A stretch of DNA of 64,000 nt from Raffaelea ambrosiae (Eukaryota; Ascomycota; Sordariomycetes; Ophiostomatales; Ophiostomataceae), in assembly GCA_002778195.1 (NCBI GenBank), contig PCDI01000002.1, positions 1,695,628-1,759,627 of the forward strand, in the 5' to 3' direction. Every line of letters begins with the position of its first letter. Within the stretch, counting starts at the first letter, position 1. Position numbers and translations under genes: made by a program. The notes under the pieces were generated by a model. That model worked only from the letters and a program-made list of their open reading frames with translations, was not told where the DNA came from and did not search any database. Of this stretch, positions 22,001 through 32,590 are shown one piece after another.

Positions 22001-24787
22001 CTCCTTACACACATACCTCACAATCACAGGCTAACTGTTTTCGTATTCGAGAGCAGCAAAAATGAGTAGAGTGTGACATGGGAGACTGTTTACGAAAATA
22101 GCGCATCGTAAAAAGCATCGTGGGAAATCTGCAGCCACCAAAATTGCGTGGCCAGACGCCTCTGCCTTGCTTGGTCTAGGCGGGATGCTGGTTGCTCCAT
22201 CCTGCCTTCTGTCTGAGAAGGAAGTTCACGACCTGTCACTGAATTGACAGGTAGCTGTATGGGTGTCATTGTGTCAGCCTGAAATGAACCTCAACTGTGA
22301 GAAGCACAGCTCAGCTTTCTGCAGTCAACACCATATCACCATGCGATACCCAACGTATCGCAAGGTGCGCCTCTCGACATGCAAATGTCAAGCCATAATA
22401 GCAGACCGGTATGTTATTTGGGAGGCAGAATCATTTAATTACCTGTGTTTCTCAAAGACAGTATGAAGTAACAGAGGCTGTACAAATCTAATATACTGAT
22501 ACACGGCGATGATCTGAATTGTGTCTTGAAAAGGGGGGAGGCCTTTCTCCAACCCCCTAAACCGCCCAAATTGGTTTAAATATGCTTTCAATTCTAACGG
22601 CAAAAAAAAAGGAAACACTCTTCAAAGAATATGGAAATAGAAGTACCAGAGACAACACCCTTTGCTATGAATACGATAACATGGTCTAGCTTGCCAAAGA
22701 AGTAGATGCCAATAATCATCGCAACTTTGTATCATAACATCCGTCTTACTGGTACATGTTAGCTCAATTTTCCTGGACAACACAATCACTAATGAGGCTA
22801 ATAATACAGAGTATTGACAAAAAAAAAAGGAAGCGTACAAAACTTGAGAAATTTCTGCGATTCTATAGTCTGTTCCAGTGACAAGTCTCTAGGATATTGC
22901 TGCGAAATAATTTACTCCCTGTGTTGTGCTTGTTTCGCTGGAAAAAGAACAGCAATTTATTTTCCAGCGCAATTATCCGCTCAGGGCCGTGTTACGCACC
23001 GGCACAGGTGATCACTTGTTGTTTGTTTATGTGGTCACACAGCATGTCTTCAAGCATGGTAGTGATATTTCTTGTCATATGTTCACGGCCATAATGCTAT
23101 TAAACTAGCTGTTATGATACAGCAAATGCGGTGGAACCTAACTGAAGACTGAAAGCAGACAATAGCCAATAAATGGAGATCTTTCTTAGATATGCTGTTT
23201 CTAGGTCATCTGGAAACGACCTTGTTCCACAAGTATGTGACAGAATAGGCAAGTAGGCTAATGGTATTGGGGCAAAGATTTTTTTTTTGGCTATGCAAGG
23301 AGGCCAAATTTCTTGCGAGGGATGTGAGGAGTGCGAGAGGAGACAGAGCTTTCCAGTGTTCACTGTGGCAGCGAATCTCCATGTTTGGGGAGGGAGAAAA
23401 ATTCAGTCAGTCATCGAATTTGATGTATGGACCTGGTAGAAGAGCTGATATGTAAGAACCCCCCCAACTAGACGGCAATACTTAGTTATCCACAACACCA
23501 ACACCGCCGCCGCCAACGACATGTCTGGTATCCCAGTTTCCGGGTCGTAAATAGTGACGTCTGTGGTGTTCAGCCGTTTCTAAAATCGCCAAAGGCAGCA
23601 GAGCAGAATATGACGACGAAATGAAGTTGCATTAGCACGTAGCCAGAAGTACGAACGCGGATAACAACAAACAGTTGCGTCCTTCATGCCCATGCAGCAA
23701 GCTATAGACCGGCTACCCTGTAGCAGAACAGCAAAGGGCAGCGGCGGGTAAAGACGGACAGCAGCGAGGGGCCATCCTGAATATGAAGAGGATGCGGCTG
23801 CGGCATGCCCCCCAACATGTCGTGAGGGGGAAGTTTCCCACCTTGCCTAGCCAAGAGTTGTTGCCTCGATGGCAGGCCCTGGGGTCAGGGGGTGGCCGGC
23901 AGAGGCGATATTGCAATGCTGTCCAGACCAAGTTTGGCAACCCCGGGTTGGGACTATTGCACCATTCCAGTTTGCCATCGCGAGTTTGCTTCCATCTAAG
24001 ATGCAGGACTTTCCGTCTGCGGATTATCGTCCTGGTGCTTCATCTGTCGCTCCTGCCGTTTACTGGTTCCGTCTCCCCAGCGCGGTAACGCTCAATGTAC
24101 ATCAAGGACCGGCTGCACCTGCCTGAAGTTTTGGCTCGGACCGACTGTCAACTGCCAGACTACTTGCATTGGCAGGCGGTCACTGGGCTGTCTGGACAGT
24201 AGCTCCTTCCTGTCCTGGGGCACCCTCCTTGTTCCTTACAGAACCAGAAAAATGGCCCACCACAAATCGCGTGCTTCTTTTTCGCTCTCCATACTTTTCT
24301 TTCGCATTCGCTTGGCGCTGCACGGCTTCCTCACGACTACCTGCCGCTGGGACAAAGCGCATCCCTCCCGTCACTAGCATACCAGTCTTTCCCCGTTCAA
24401 GCAGGTTCTCATCTCAAACCCGAGCCCCTTGCTCATCAACCGCAGGCTTTTCTTTCGCCACGTCTACATCTTTCAAGTCCATACTTTGCTCACAGCGGGC
24501 TTCCAAAAGACATATCTTTCTGGCCCGGAGGTGACCCGGAGACCACGGCACAATGCTATTGGCGCTAGACATCATCGGCCAGAGCAGGAGAATGTAACGC
24601 AGCTCGCCAGCCTCGCAGACGCATGGCCTGCCAATACATAGGCAGAACAGCAAGGAATGTTCTCTTGTACTCTCTCAGCGCTGTGTCTCAAACCTGCCGC
24701 GTGCAGCCCTGTGCGAACCATCGACATCGGATAGCGCCGGCATTCTTAGGCCTGACTTAGAAGCAGACCCAATCTCTTTGGCACAAA
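19085..24787. other. 5.7 kb gene-poor stretch between MAT1-1-3 and the disordered-protein gene
   Basis: No frame here carries a recognisable domain, conserved splice pattern or codon bias like that of the neighbours. The longest are 188 codons (19368-19934) and 212 codons (19987-20625), with Cys/Ser/Trp-rich composition typical of chance frames. Purine tract at 20886-20946; AT-rich, stop-dense sequence at 21900-23460; A-runs at 22600 and 22820. No transposase, reverse transcriptase, terminal repeat or tRNA was seen. It may be the unexpressed remainder of the idiomorph, a long leader/regulatory region of the gene at 24788, or a non-coding transcript. Confidence 0.55.
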
Positions 24788-26851
24788 ATGGCTTGCCCCA
24801 GTATCGACAAAACATACGAAAGTCACCAGCTACCTGTTGGAAAGACGACGCATTTCTCCCCTGTGTCCAACTCAACACTCGTCCAAGCCAGATCCTCCGG
24901 ACGACCAATGGAGCCGTGCTGTCTAGCAGGAATGTCTCTTCAAAAACAAACCTGCCACCACCAGTTCATTCTACAAGAAGCTGAACGGCTTGGTATGGTC
25001 TCTTCGACATGCCCCAATCATGATTCTAGCAAGGTTTTGCACTCCATATCAGGTGCTGTCGAGTTACAGCCGTGTGTTGTTTCAACGCTAAGAGCACAGC
25101 AAACTGCCAACGAGAAAATTTGGAAACTTCTCATGGAAAATACGATGAAAAACACAAGAATGACAGCAGAGTTTTCTTCTCCAGTTAACTGGAATCCTCG
25201 CAAGTTTTCTGACGAGCCGTTTCTTCAACAGCAGCAGAATCGCCTTGCGTACATTGTGCGACACAATGCTAACGAACATGCGGCGGGAGTTGGGGAAGAG
25301 AGCAGAAAGCTGTTGGAGGGTCCGCGTTGCCATGAAAATCCCACTGCAACACAAAGAGCAGGGAAAGTACAAAGTGCCCAGCCATTGATTGCGACAGGAA
25401 GTGAGACCGAACGAAGGATCCAGAGCTCTGCGCTGTCGAACCGAACAATGCTACTGGAAACACCGACAGAAGAAAATTCAACGGTTGGAGGCCGCTTGGA
25501 TTGTCGCCTTGACGATTCTCTGGCTCCCGCACCGCCGTCCCATGCCTTAGCCCCTGCCCATTTCGAATATACCACCTATGTCCAGACCCAAAGATGCTTC
25601 AGACCTCTTTCAAGAAGGCCCCAGCAAGTCAACAGACGAAGCGGTGGTATGAAGGCAGCCAGCATTCATACAATTCCAGCATTGGTCAAAAGGCAAGCGG
25701 GAGCCCAACGTGTTTTTAGCCACAGGAGAGTGGAAACTGCACCAGGTGAGATACTAGACTCTCTTTCGGGCAACGGCATATTTCCCTCAAGATCAAGAGC
25801 ATCGTCACACACGTGGATACCCTGCCTAAAACCCAACGCCGCGTCTCCGGGGGGTATTGAAAATCCTTCACCAAAAAGTAACGTCACTGCCGTATCTCGG
25901 CTGGAGAGGGACTTGTTTGACCCAGACTGGGTGTCTCGGATTTCTTCTTCGAATATGGACAGGGCAATAGACAGAACAACGACTCGAGAACAGTTTATGA
26001 TATCAACACCGCAGACCGCTAGGGTGAGCCGTTCATCATCTTCCAGTACTGCTGCCCCCAGCTCGGCCACTTCTCCATCATCGCAAAGGACAGAAAATAT
26101 TGGTCAGGCAGCAGAGAACCATATTGCCAGAGAGCCCTTGCCATCATCAAGTCTTGTTACAACATACACTACCACAGGGCGCGGTGCACCCTTCTTTAAC
26201 GATCCTGCGGACGGTGGCTTTGCTCAAAGCGGGTTTGTGCAAACCGGAGGAATTGCCGTGCAGAGCTCAGTCATAGATGGGCTTCTCCAGGAGACACCGC
26301 ATTCTCCCTTGCCATTGGCTTTCTCGAGTCCAATTAGTCCTGGAAGCCAAATCACAACAACTGGCGCGAACGTTGACCAATTTGGCATGATCGACACCGA
26401 ATACACTTACAGCAATGGAATAGACCAGCAGAATTGTGTCCATCAACAGCTACAACCATTTCCTCTGGATCCGGTGGGAGATCAGCAGGTGACGAAGTCT
26501 TCTCATTGGAACCAGTCCCGAGGTATATTTGAATTTCCCCACCGGACAGCTATGCAAGTATTTCCGGCCCAGGGTCAAGCATGGTCGAATACTGCCCTCG
26601 GTGACATTGCCTCGGTGGCCGTCCTGCCTCAGAGAAGCGTGCCGTATGGAGAGAGACCACGAGGACAGATGGCACAGAATATGACCCAAGCATCAGATGG
26701 CAGAGCTTCAAGCCCAGATATGCGCCAGTTCCAGTCACCTGCAGGCCTCTCACAGGCGAGAACTGCGTCGCTCTCGTTCTCTAGCGCCTTGTGCCCGACA
26801 CTGCCCCAGCTGCAGCCTCAGTCGAACATATCCACAGTGAGCTGTTTCTGA
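24788..26851 (+). CDS. Unrecognised disordered protein beside the MAT locus
   Basis: Intron-free frame of 687 codons from an ATG at 24788 (MACPSIDKTYESHQLPVGK) to a TGA. I do not recognise a family. It has no membrane segment, signal peptide or zinc motif. Composition is Ser/Thr/Gln/Pro-rich with short charged clusters; a Ser run (RSSSSSTAAPSSATSPSSQRT) lies near residue 420-440, and the C-terminal 250 residues are Gln/Gly/Asn-rich, as in transcriptional regulators or scaffold proteins. The length without stops in a moderate-GC stretch argues for real coding. It occupies the slot between MAT1-1-3 and COX13 where APN2 sits in many relatives. Whether it is idiomorph-specific cannot be told from one strain. 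Confidence 0.6.
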   Translation: MACPSIDKTYESHQLPVGKTTHFSPVSNSTLVQARSSGRPMEPCCLAGMSLQKQTCHHQFILQEAERLGMVSSTCPNHDSSKVLHSISGAVELQPCVVSTLRAQQTANEKIWKLLMENTMKNTRMTAEFSSPVNWNPRKFSDEPFLQQQQNRLAYIVRHNANEHAAGVGEESRKLLEGPRCHENPTATQRAGKVQSAQPLIATGSETERRIQSSALSNRTMLLETPTEENSTVGGRLDCRLDDSLAPAPPSHALAPAHFEYTTYVQTQRCFRPLSRRPQQVNRRSGGMKAASIHTIPALVKRQAGAQRVFSHRRVETAPGEILDSLSGNGIFPSRSRASSHTWIPCLKPNAASPGGIENPSPKSNVTAVSRLERDLFDPDWVSRISSSNMDRAIDRTTTREQFMISTPQTARVSRSSSSSTAAPSSATSPSSQRTENIGQAAENHIAREPLPSSSLVTTYTTTGRGAPFFNDPADGGFAQSGFVQTGGIAVQSSVIDGLLQETPHSPLPLAFSSPISPGSQITTTGANVDQFGMIDTEYTYSNGIDQQNCVHQQLQPFPLDPVGDQQVTKSSHWNQSRGIFEFPHRTAMQVFPAQGQAWSNTALGDIASVAVLPQRSVPYGERPRGQMAQNMTQASDGRASSPDMRQFQSPAGLSQARTASLSFSSALCPTLPQLQPQSNISTVSCF

Positions 26852-27380
26852 ATGCGTGGCAGGGATATGGCAAGTTGGCTAATGCTGTTTGTGATGAAGG
26901 GGATCGATCAGCCTACGACTGGAATCGGCAAGGAGATAGGTAGTGGGTTTGATAAGCGGTCGATGCTACCGACACTGGCACGGGGAACCTTTTCTTCGAC
27001 CGACCCATACCGGGCTCACAAAAGGCAGAGATACAAAATGTAGTTACTTGGACGAGGTGGATGGGGTCTGTACATGCTGCTATTTGTTTCGAGGTTGACA
27101 GTATTAGGGTGGAGTATGTCATCAATGAGACAATGGCCAATCAGAGGCCAGGAATATAATACTCGCCACTAGGACTCTAAAGTCGTACGTGGGTGGGCAA
27201 TGAGCACAAGGTTGGAACGACCTTGATTCTATTGACTGTATTCTGCAATCGTTCTCTGTATATACTCAATTAAACAAACATCCGCTGTTCAAGCCCGTTA
27301 CAAATGAGCCACATATGCTATCTCTTCCGTTGCCTCCACCGGCACGCTCCACGTGGCTGGTCGATCTGCCCGCGATTCCT
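26852..27380. other. Convergent intergenic region, disordered-protein gene / COX13
   Basis: Between two 3' ends. Contains a 63-codon frame directly after the upstream stop (26852-27043) with no signature, then AT-rich sequence to the COX13 stop. Likely 3' untranslated regions; nothing else seen. Confidence 0.55.
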
Positions 27381-28134
27381 TTACACAACCTTGTCCTTGT
27401 TGTGGTAGTTGACCTTGTCGTTCCAGCTACACACACAAGAGTTAGTAACCACGCAATGAAATATATGCTACTGGAGTCTCGTCACAGTTGCCACGGCTTT
27501 GGCGACGGGCTGCACTCACAAGAGGGTCTTGTCGCCATCGCCCCACTGGAAGTTCTTGGTGCGAATGTTCTGGTAGGGGTACTCGACGCGCTCCTCCAGA
27601 GGCGGGAGATGCGACCAGTGCTCCCAATGCTCATTCCACAGGTAATACGCGTTGGCGCCGGCGCCGATCAGGCACGGAATGGTGCCGCTGGGGCAGAGGT
27701 TAGCAGATGCGGATGCTGTGTGGAATGGTCCGTACGAGAATGGCAGATTTATTAAGGACACAGCGAAGCAACGTGGGAAACCAAAACCACCCAGAAGTGG
27801 CCATGCTGATCGGTTGGGGTATGTGTCTTTGGTTGTGCGTGTGCGTGTGCTCGGTTCTCGATTGCGTGTCCGCTTCGTATCGCTCTGTGCAGGGTCTCGG
27901 GGAGGTGCTTACAAGATGGAGATCTTCTTCCAGAGTTCTGGTTTTCGTTAGCAGCCTGTAGTAAAGGGCACACCTCGCATGTAGGCAGGAAGAGAACTCA
28001 CCGGCCTGGGGGCCAGCATGGTCCTTGACAGCCTGGCGCTCGCGAACGAACGCGTTGTCGCCAGCAGCACCGCCGGCCGAGTAGAAGCGGCGAGCAGCCG
28101 GCATGACCCGGCGGGAGAAGGCGGCGCGGAACAT
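27381..28134 (-). CDS. COX13: Cytochrome c oxidase subunit VIa (Cox13)
   Basis: Small single-span subunit of respiratory complex IV in the mitochondrial inner membrane. Four exons: 28002-28134, 27913-27937, 27520-27687, 27381-27426; introns 64, 225 and 93 bases; 123 residues with frame kept throughout. The N-terminus MFRAAFSRRVMPAARRFYS is a mitochondrial presequence. Then come ELWKKISI, the membrane span (FGTIPCLIGAGANAYYLW), the family signature EHWEHWSHLPPLEERVEYPY, IRTKNFQWGDGDKTLFWN and the end DKVNYHNKDKVV. Exon 2 is only 25 bases. COX13 is a standard neighbour of APN2 at MAT; here a RING gene separates the two. Confidence 0.95.
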
Positions 28135-29954
28135 GGCTGAGGAGGGGTCGGGGGGTGCGGAGTGGAGAGTTGTCGCGATAGGATTCCCAAAGGATGATGA
28201 AAAATACAAGCGAGCTGGTTGGCGCTGTCGTGAAGCTTCAATGGAAGAGAGGAAATCGTCGACGGATGACGAAAAAAAGCCGTCGGCTGCCGGGGACGAG
28301 GAATTGGAAGCTTTTCCCGCAAACGCTCCGCAAATCAGACCATACAGCAGCGGAAAATCAGTCGGTCCGTGACCAAATCCCGCCATGTTGTCGTGACGCT
28401 CAGCCACGGAGCACCAGCCACAAGAAGACTCGGGGCGCCAGATTCACGTGTGATTGTTGCCCGCCAAGCGTGCGCTAAGTACGCAGTAGTTACGGTGTAC
28501 TTTGCATGGCCAGTGCGTGCCAGCACCCACAGGCACTTCAGATGGGCGCGGGCCCCGCTGAGGACTCCTGGAGCGATGGTCACACTCCACTCGACAACCA
28601 CTCGACAGTGGCATCACCTGACGTCGCAGGCAGGACAGAGCGCCCCTCTCCGCCCACCAGGCCGCTCTTTCCTTCTGACTCGCTCTCGCGTGCCCAGGAC
28701 CCAGTTTCCCCAGCCTGACCCGCAAATCACCGTTGCCTTCTGACGTCCTCTCTCTCGCCTTCCGCCTCATCCCAACCCCCGAGACCCCCGTCTGGTGCTT
28801 CACCTCCTCTTCTTCACATCCCGTCGTCGTCCTCTCGCCCGCCCTCTTTCTGGCGCCCACCTCCTCCGCCTCTCTCTCACCCTCGCCCTCCATTTCCGAC
28901 ACAGCCGCTCCGCATCACCACGGCTAGGAGGCTCTCTGATTTGTGCTCTGCTCCTTTTTTCCCGCTTCTTTTACCGTCTTTGGACTGCCGAGCTGGTTTT
29001 CCTCGTCCTTAGCGCGCATCTTTCGTACGCCGCCCCTGCCCGTCTCCTGCACCCTGCCGACGACATCTCCTCCTTCCGAACACGCCCTGTTTTCTGCTGT
29101 GCTGGTCTTGTCTGTCTGTGATCTGGCCACTGGTGTTGGTCTGGTTCTGCGCAGCGACTGCGGCGATTTCCGTCCCAGCTGTCATCCTTGTGATCCTTTC
29201 GTTTTCGGCGACTTCACGACTGCCGGTGACCTTGTGGCCTTGCCCGACCGCCGCTCCACGACCCAGCCGTGCGATAGCCTCCCGGGGATATAGCGCAGCT
29301 GTGGAAGCAGCGCTGGCTGTCGAAAAACACATCCTGTCCCATTCTGCCGCCGCGACACCGCTTCACGGAGCCAGGTTTCCGAGACCACGTCCGCATTCTT
29401 CCAGCACGCCGTAACTTCCTCTTTCTCTTCGCTCTCGCGTCTCCTTCTGTTTTCTTCCCCTCTACCCTCGAACGATCTATAGACGAGCAGTGAACTTTCC
29501 GACCACCCCCGGCGCTACGTGGTGTCTGCTTTCGGGTGTCCTCGCCTTGCACAGTTTTATCGGTCGGTTCGAAGGGGACATTCACGAACCCCCAAGGGTG
29601 TCTGCCAACCTCTTGCCCGGCCTGCCTCCACAGCTGGTCTGGTCTCCGGCACCACGGCCTTGGCGGGTCAGAGTGACACCACATTTATCCGACTGGTAAG
29701 TTCAGCGGCCGTCAACGAGGGGCCTCGACGCCAGAGCCCCAACATATGTTGCCATGCTAACATGATTGTTCTCATCTCGCAGTCTGTGGCCTGGTCCACC
29801 TACTATCCGTGCCCTTCTTTCAGCATCGTTCCAGCATTTTTTGTTTGTTCTCTTTTGTCTCGACTCTCTGATACCCCAGCCCTCTGCAAAAGCTCCGCGC
29901 CAACCGCATCCTCTCTTACCGATCCCGTTCATTCACTCATTCCTGTCCGCCGAA
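28135..29954. promoter_or_regulatory. Long divergent promoter/leader between COX13 and the PA-RING gene
   Basis: 1.8 kb between divergent ATGs. From about 28640 the plus strand is strongly pyrimidine-rich (TCTCTC, CCTCC), a usual feature of fungal 5' leaders. A likely leader intron lies at 29696-29782: donor GTAAGT after GACTG, branch GCTAAC, acceptor CTCGCAG. No frame in the region has a family signature. Together these suggest a spliced leader of several hundred bases for the downstream gene, which allows translational control; this is inference. Confidence 0.5.
29696..29782 (+). other. Candidate 5'-leader intron of the PA-RING gene
   Basis: 87 bases bounded by GTAAGTTCAG and TTCTCATCTCGCAG with a GCTAACA branch site, lying upstream of the ATG at 29955 on the same strand. 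All three signals match the coding introns in this window. Confidence 0.55.
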
Positions 29955-31957
29955 ATGACGTCGATATACATGAAGGCGCTCTACGTTCTGGTAGCTCTCG
30001 GAGCCACCATGTTCATGATCGTCGGCTGTTTTGCTCAGACCCGGTACCCGCCTCCGCCATCTCGCCAGAGGCCTCCCCACAATCGGAGGCCCCGTGTGCG
30101 ACCGCTTGTCGCAGTGCCTGCTTTCCGGCTGTTCCCGCCCAACGCTGCCATTTCCTTGACCGATGACAACAGCACGTTCTTTCTTGCTCGCCCGGCAGCC
30201 TTCGGTCCCGAGCTACCCGACAAGGGCCTGAGCGCAGTGCTCTGGATCGGTGCTGGCTTTGGCGAAGATGGCATTGAGCCTCAGGGTGAGCTGGGCTGTA
30301 GCGACGTGCCTGGGTGGGACAGCAAGCGTGCTGCAGATGGCGCGCCTGTGCTGCCAACAGACGAGCAGCTCGACGATGGCACGGACGATTATCTCGAGGG
30401 CTTCGCGACGGGGGCTTACCACCGCGGCACGCGGAAGCCAGGCCAGGCCAAGGCTATACCAGCGGATGGTCGCCAAGATGCCGACGGTGCCACAACGACT
30501 GCTCTTGTGCCGACAGAAACAAACGCTGCAGACGCCGCAGACAAGAACAGTGCGGCTAGGGCCAGCAAGAACGCCAGAGTCTCTAGCGACGACAGCGATA
30601 CGAGCAGCAATGCAGTTGGCAAGGGAGGCAGCGACAATCACAGCAAGGCTAAGAACAGCAGCAACAACAATAGCAAGAACAACAACAGCAAGAACAGCAA
30701 CAGCAAGAACAGCAACAGCAACAACAACAACAACAACAATAACAACAACAACATGGACGCTGAGGGATCTCGCCACGGCGACATCCAATCGCTCCAGGAA
30801 GGCGCCGAGATTGCTGGCAAGATCGTTCTCCTTAGGCGGGGCGGCTGTGGATTCCTGGCCAAGGTCATGTGGGCCCAGCGGCGCGGCGCAGTGGCCGTGA
30901 TTGTCGGCGACGACCGCAAAGGCGGCCCACTGATCCAGATGTACGCCGCCGGTGACACCTCGGGCGTGCACATCGCCTCTGTCTTTACCGCCCACACCAC
31001 TGCCCACCTGCTGACCGCGCTGGCCGCGGCAGCTGCCCGGGACGACGATGTCCTTGCCCGAAAGAAGGCTGAGCCGGTGGAAACCAAGACGAAGAGCGTC
31101 ACGCAGACGCCCCAGCCAACAGAGGGCGAGTCGTGGTTTTGGAAGACAAAGCAGCGGGAGTGGGTGCTGGACGAGTACGTGCCGACTGAGACGACCGCCG
31201 CCGCACCCGCCACCGCCGCGGCGGCAACATCAACAGCCCGCCCGGGCGATGGCAACGGGGACCAGGACCACGATCATGCGCTCTGGGTCACCATCGCCCC
31301 CGCACGCAGCGGTCTGCCTCTGGTCGACACGCTGCTCGTCGTCATAGCCAGCCCCCTGTTGGCCATTGTGACAATCACCATCGTGCTGCTGTTTGTGCGG
31401 TCACAGTGTCGTTACCGTGCCTGGCGCGCCCCTAAGGCTCTCGTCGCCCAGTTGCCCGTCCACACCTACTGCCCGCCGGGCGCCACGTTGCCAGGCCCCG
31501 TCTCGGTGCCAGTGGGTTACGACGTGAGCAGCCCCCTGCCTTCGCGCCCATCGTCGCCCGTGTTCAATCCCGAACCGTCCATCACGACCCCCCTGTTGCA
31601 GCGGCCCCGTTCGCGCACCACGACGGGTGTGCCAGGCGACGAGCTCCGAGCCAACATGGCCGTTCCTCCACCTCCTCCTGCTCCCCCGTCTCGTTATTAC
31701 CAAGCTGAATGCGTTGTGTGTCTCGAAGAGTATGTTGCTGGCGATCGGGTTATGAGCCTGCCCTGTGGTCATGAGTTCCACGCCTCTTGCATGTGAGTGT
31801 CCCATTTCTCTACCTTGTCCCCATAGCATTCGCTCCTCGTTCTTCGAAAACTGTTCATTTCTGACCTTGAAACAGCACTCCGTGGCTGACAACGCGCCGG
31901 CGGACATGTCCCATTTGCAAGGGCGACGTGGTTCGAGGGGCACAGGGCGAAGCGTAG
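29955..31957 (+). CDS. PA-domain, single-TM RING-H2 ubiquitin ligase-like protein
   Basis: Probable membrane E3 ubiquitin ligase of the endosomal/vacuolar PA-TM-RING type. Two exons, 29955-31792 and 31876-31957 (intron GTGAGT...AACAG), 639 residues. The ATG at 29955 starts a signal peptide (MKALYVLVALGATMFMIVGC), preferred over an upstream in-frame ATG at 29766. An Asn/Ser/Lys tract (~235-270) splits the luminal part. The protease-associated domain follows (IVLLRRGGCGFLAKVMWAQR, residues ~290-365). One membrane span is at ~455-482 (LLVVIASPLLAIVTITIVLL). The RING-H2 finger (~584-632) reads CVVCLEEY ... LPCGHEFHASC/ITPWL ... CPICKGDV and is split by the intron between its sixth ligand and the last Cys pair; all eight ligands are present. 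It lies between COX13 and APN2. Confidence 0.85.
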
Positions 31958-32590
31958 ATGGGAAGAGTACATACCCTTCTGCTGGCCTTTCTCTGTTTCA
32001 TATGTTTACTCTTTTATGTGCTTTGTTTTCTCGATTTTCCCGTCTTCCCATCTTTTGGCCGGGGTTATTGTGCGACTTGTCACTCGTCATGATGAATAGG
32101 TTTCGTTTTATATTTTTTTTTTGTCCGTTTTGCTTTTCACGGCGATGGCTGGAATGGATTGGGTAGAAACGGGACGATGGTGTCCCTTTACTGGAGTAAT
32201 TGTGCCCCACTAGGAGTTCTCGTTCTTATCCTGTCGCCATTGTCCTTGTGGTCATTTTTTCTCTGATGATTTCGTTCTGTAAACCCGACCTGCTACTCGG
32301 TGCCTTTGTAGTTTCTTGGTCCAACCATACACACGCTTTCCTTTCCTGTTCACATTGCATTTTATAAAATGTAAGTTGAAGTACTCTTGTCCTTCGGTGT
32401 CCGTGTTTGCTATACTATGTTTATCGTCTGCCTATGTCTATTTGTTCTTGATGTTTCCAGCCCTGAAATCAACAGAATCTTAAGGCATCAATCTAAATAA
32501 GTGGGGAAGAGGGGGGTTCCAAAGTAAAAGAACAACTTAAGTGCTTTGCTTATGGTTGCCTTCAGCCTCGCCCACTTACACGATATTGAC
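31958..32590. other. Convergent intergenic region, PA-RING gene / APN2
   Basis: T-rich on the plus strand (31970-32460), consistent with the 3' untranslated region of the RING gene. No frame of note; nothing else seen. Confidence 0.6.
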
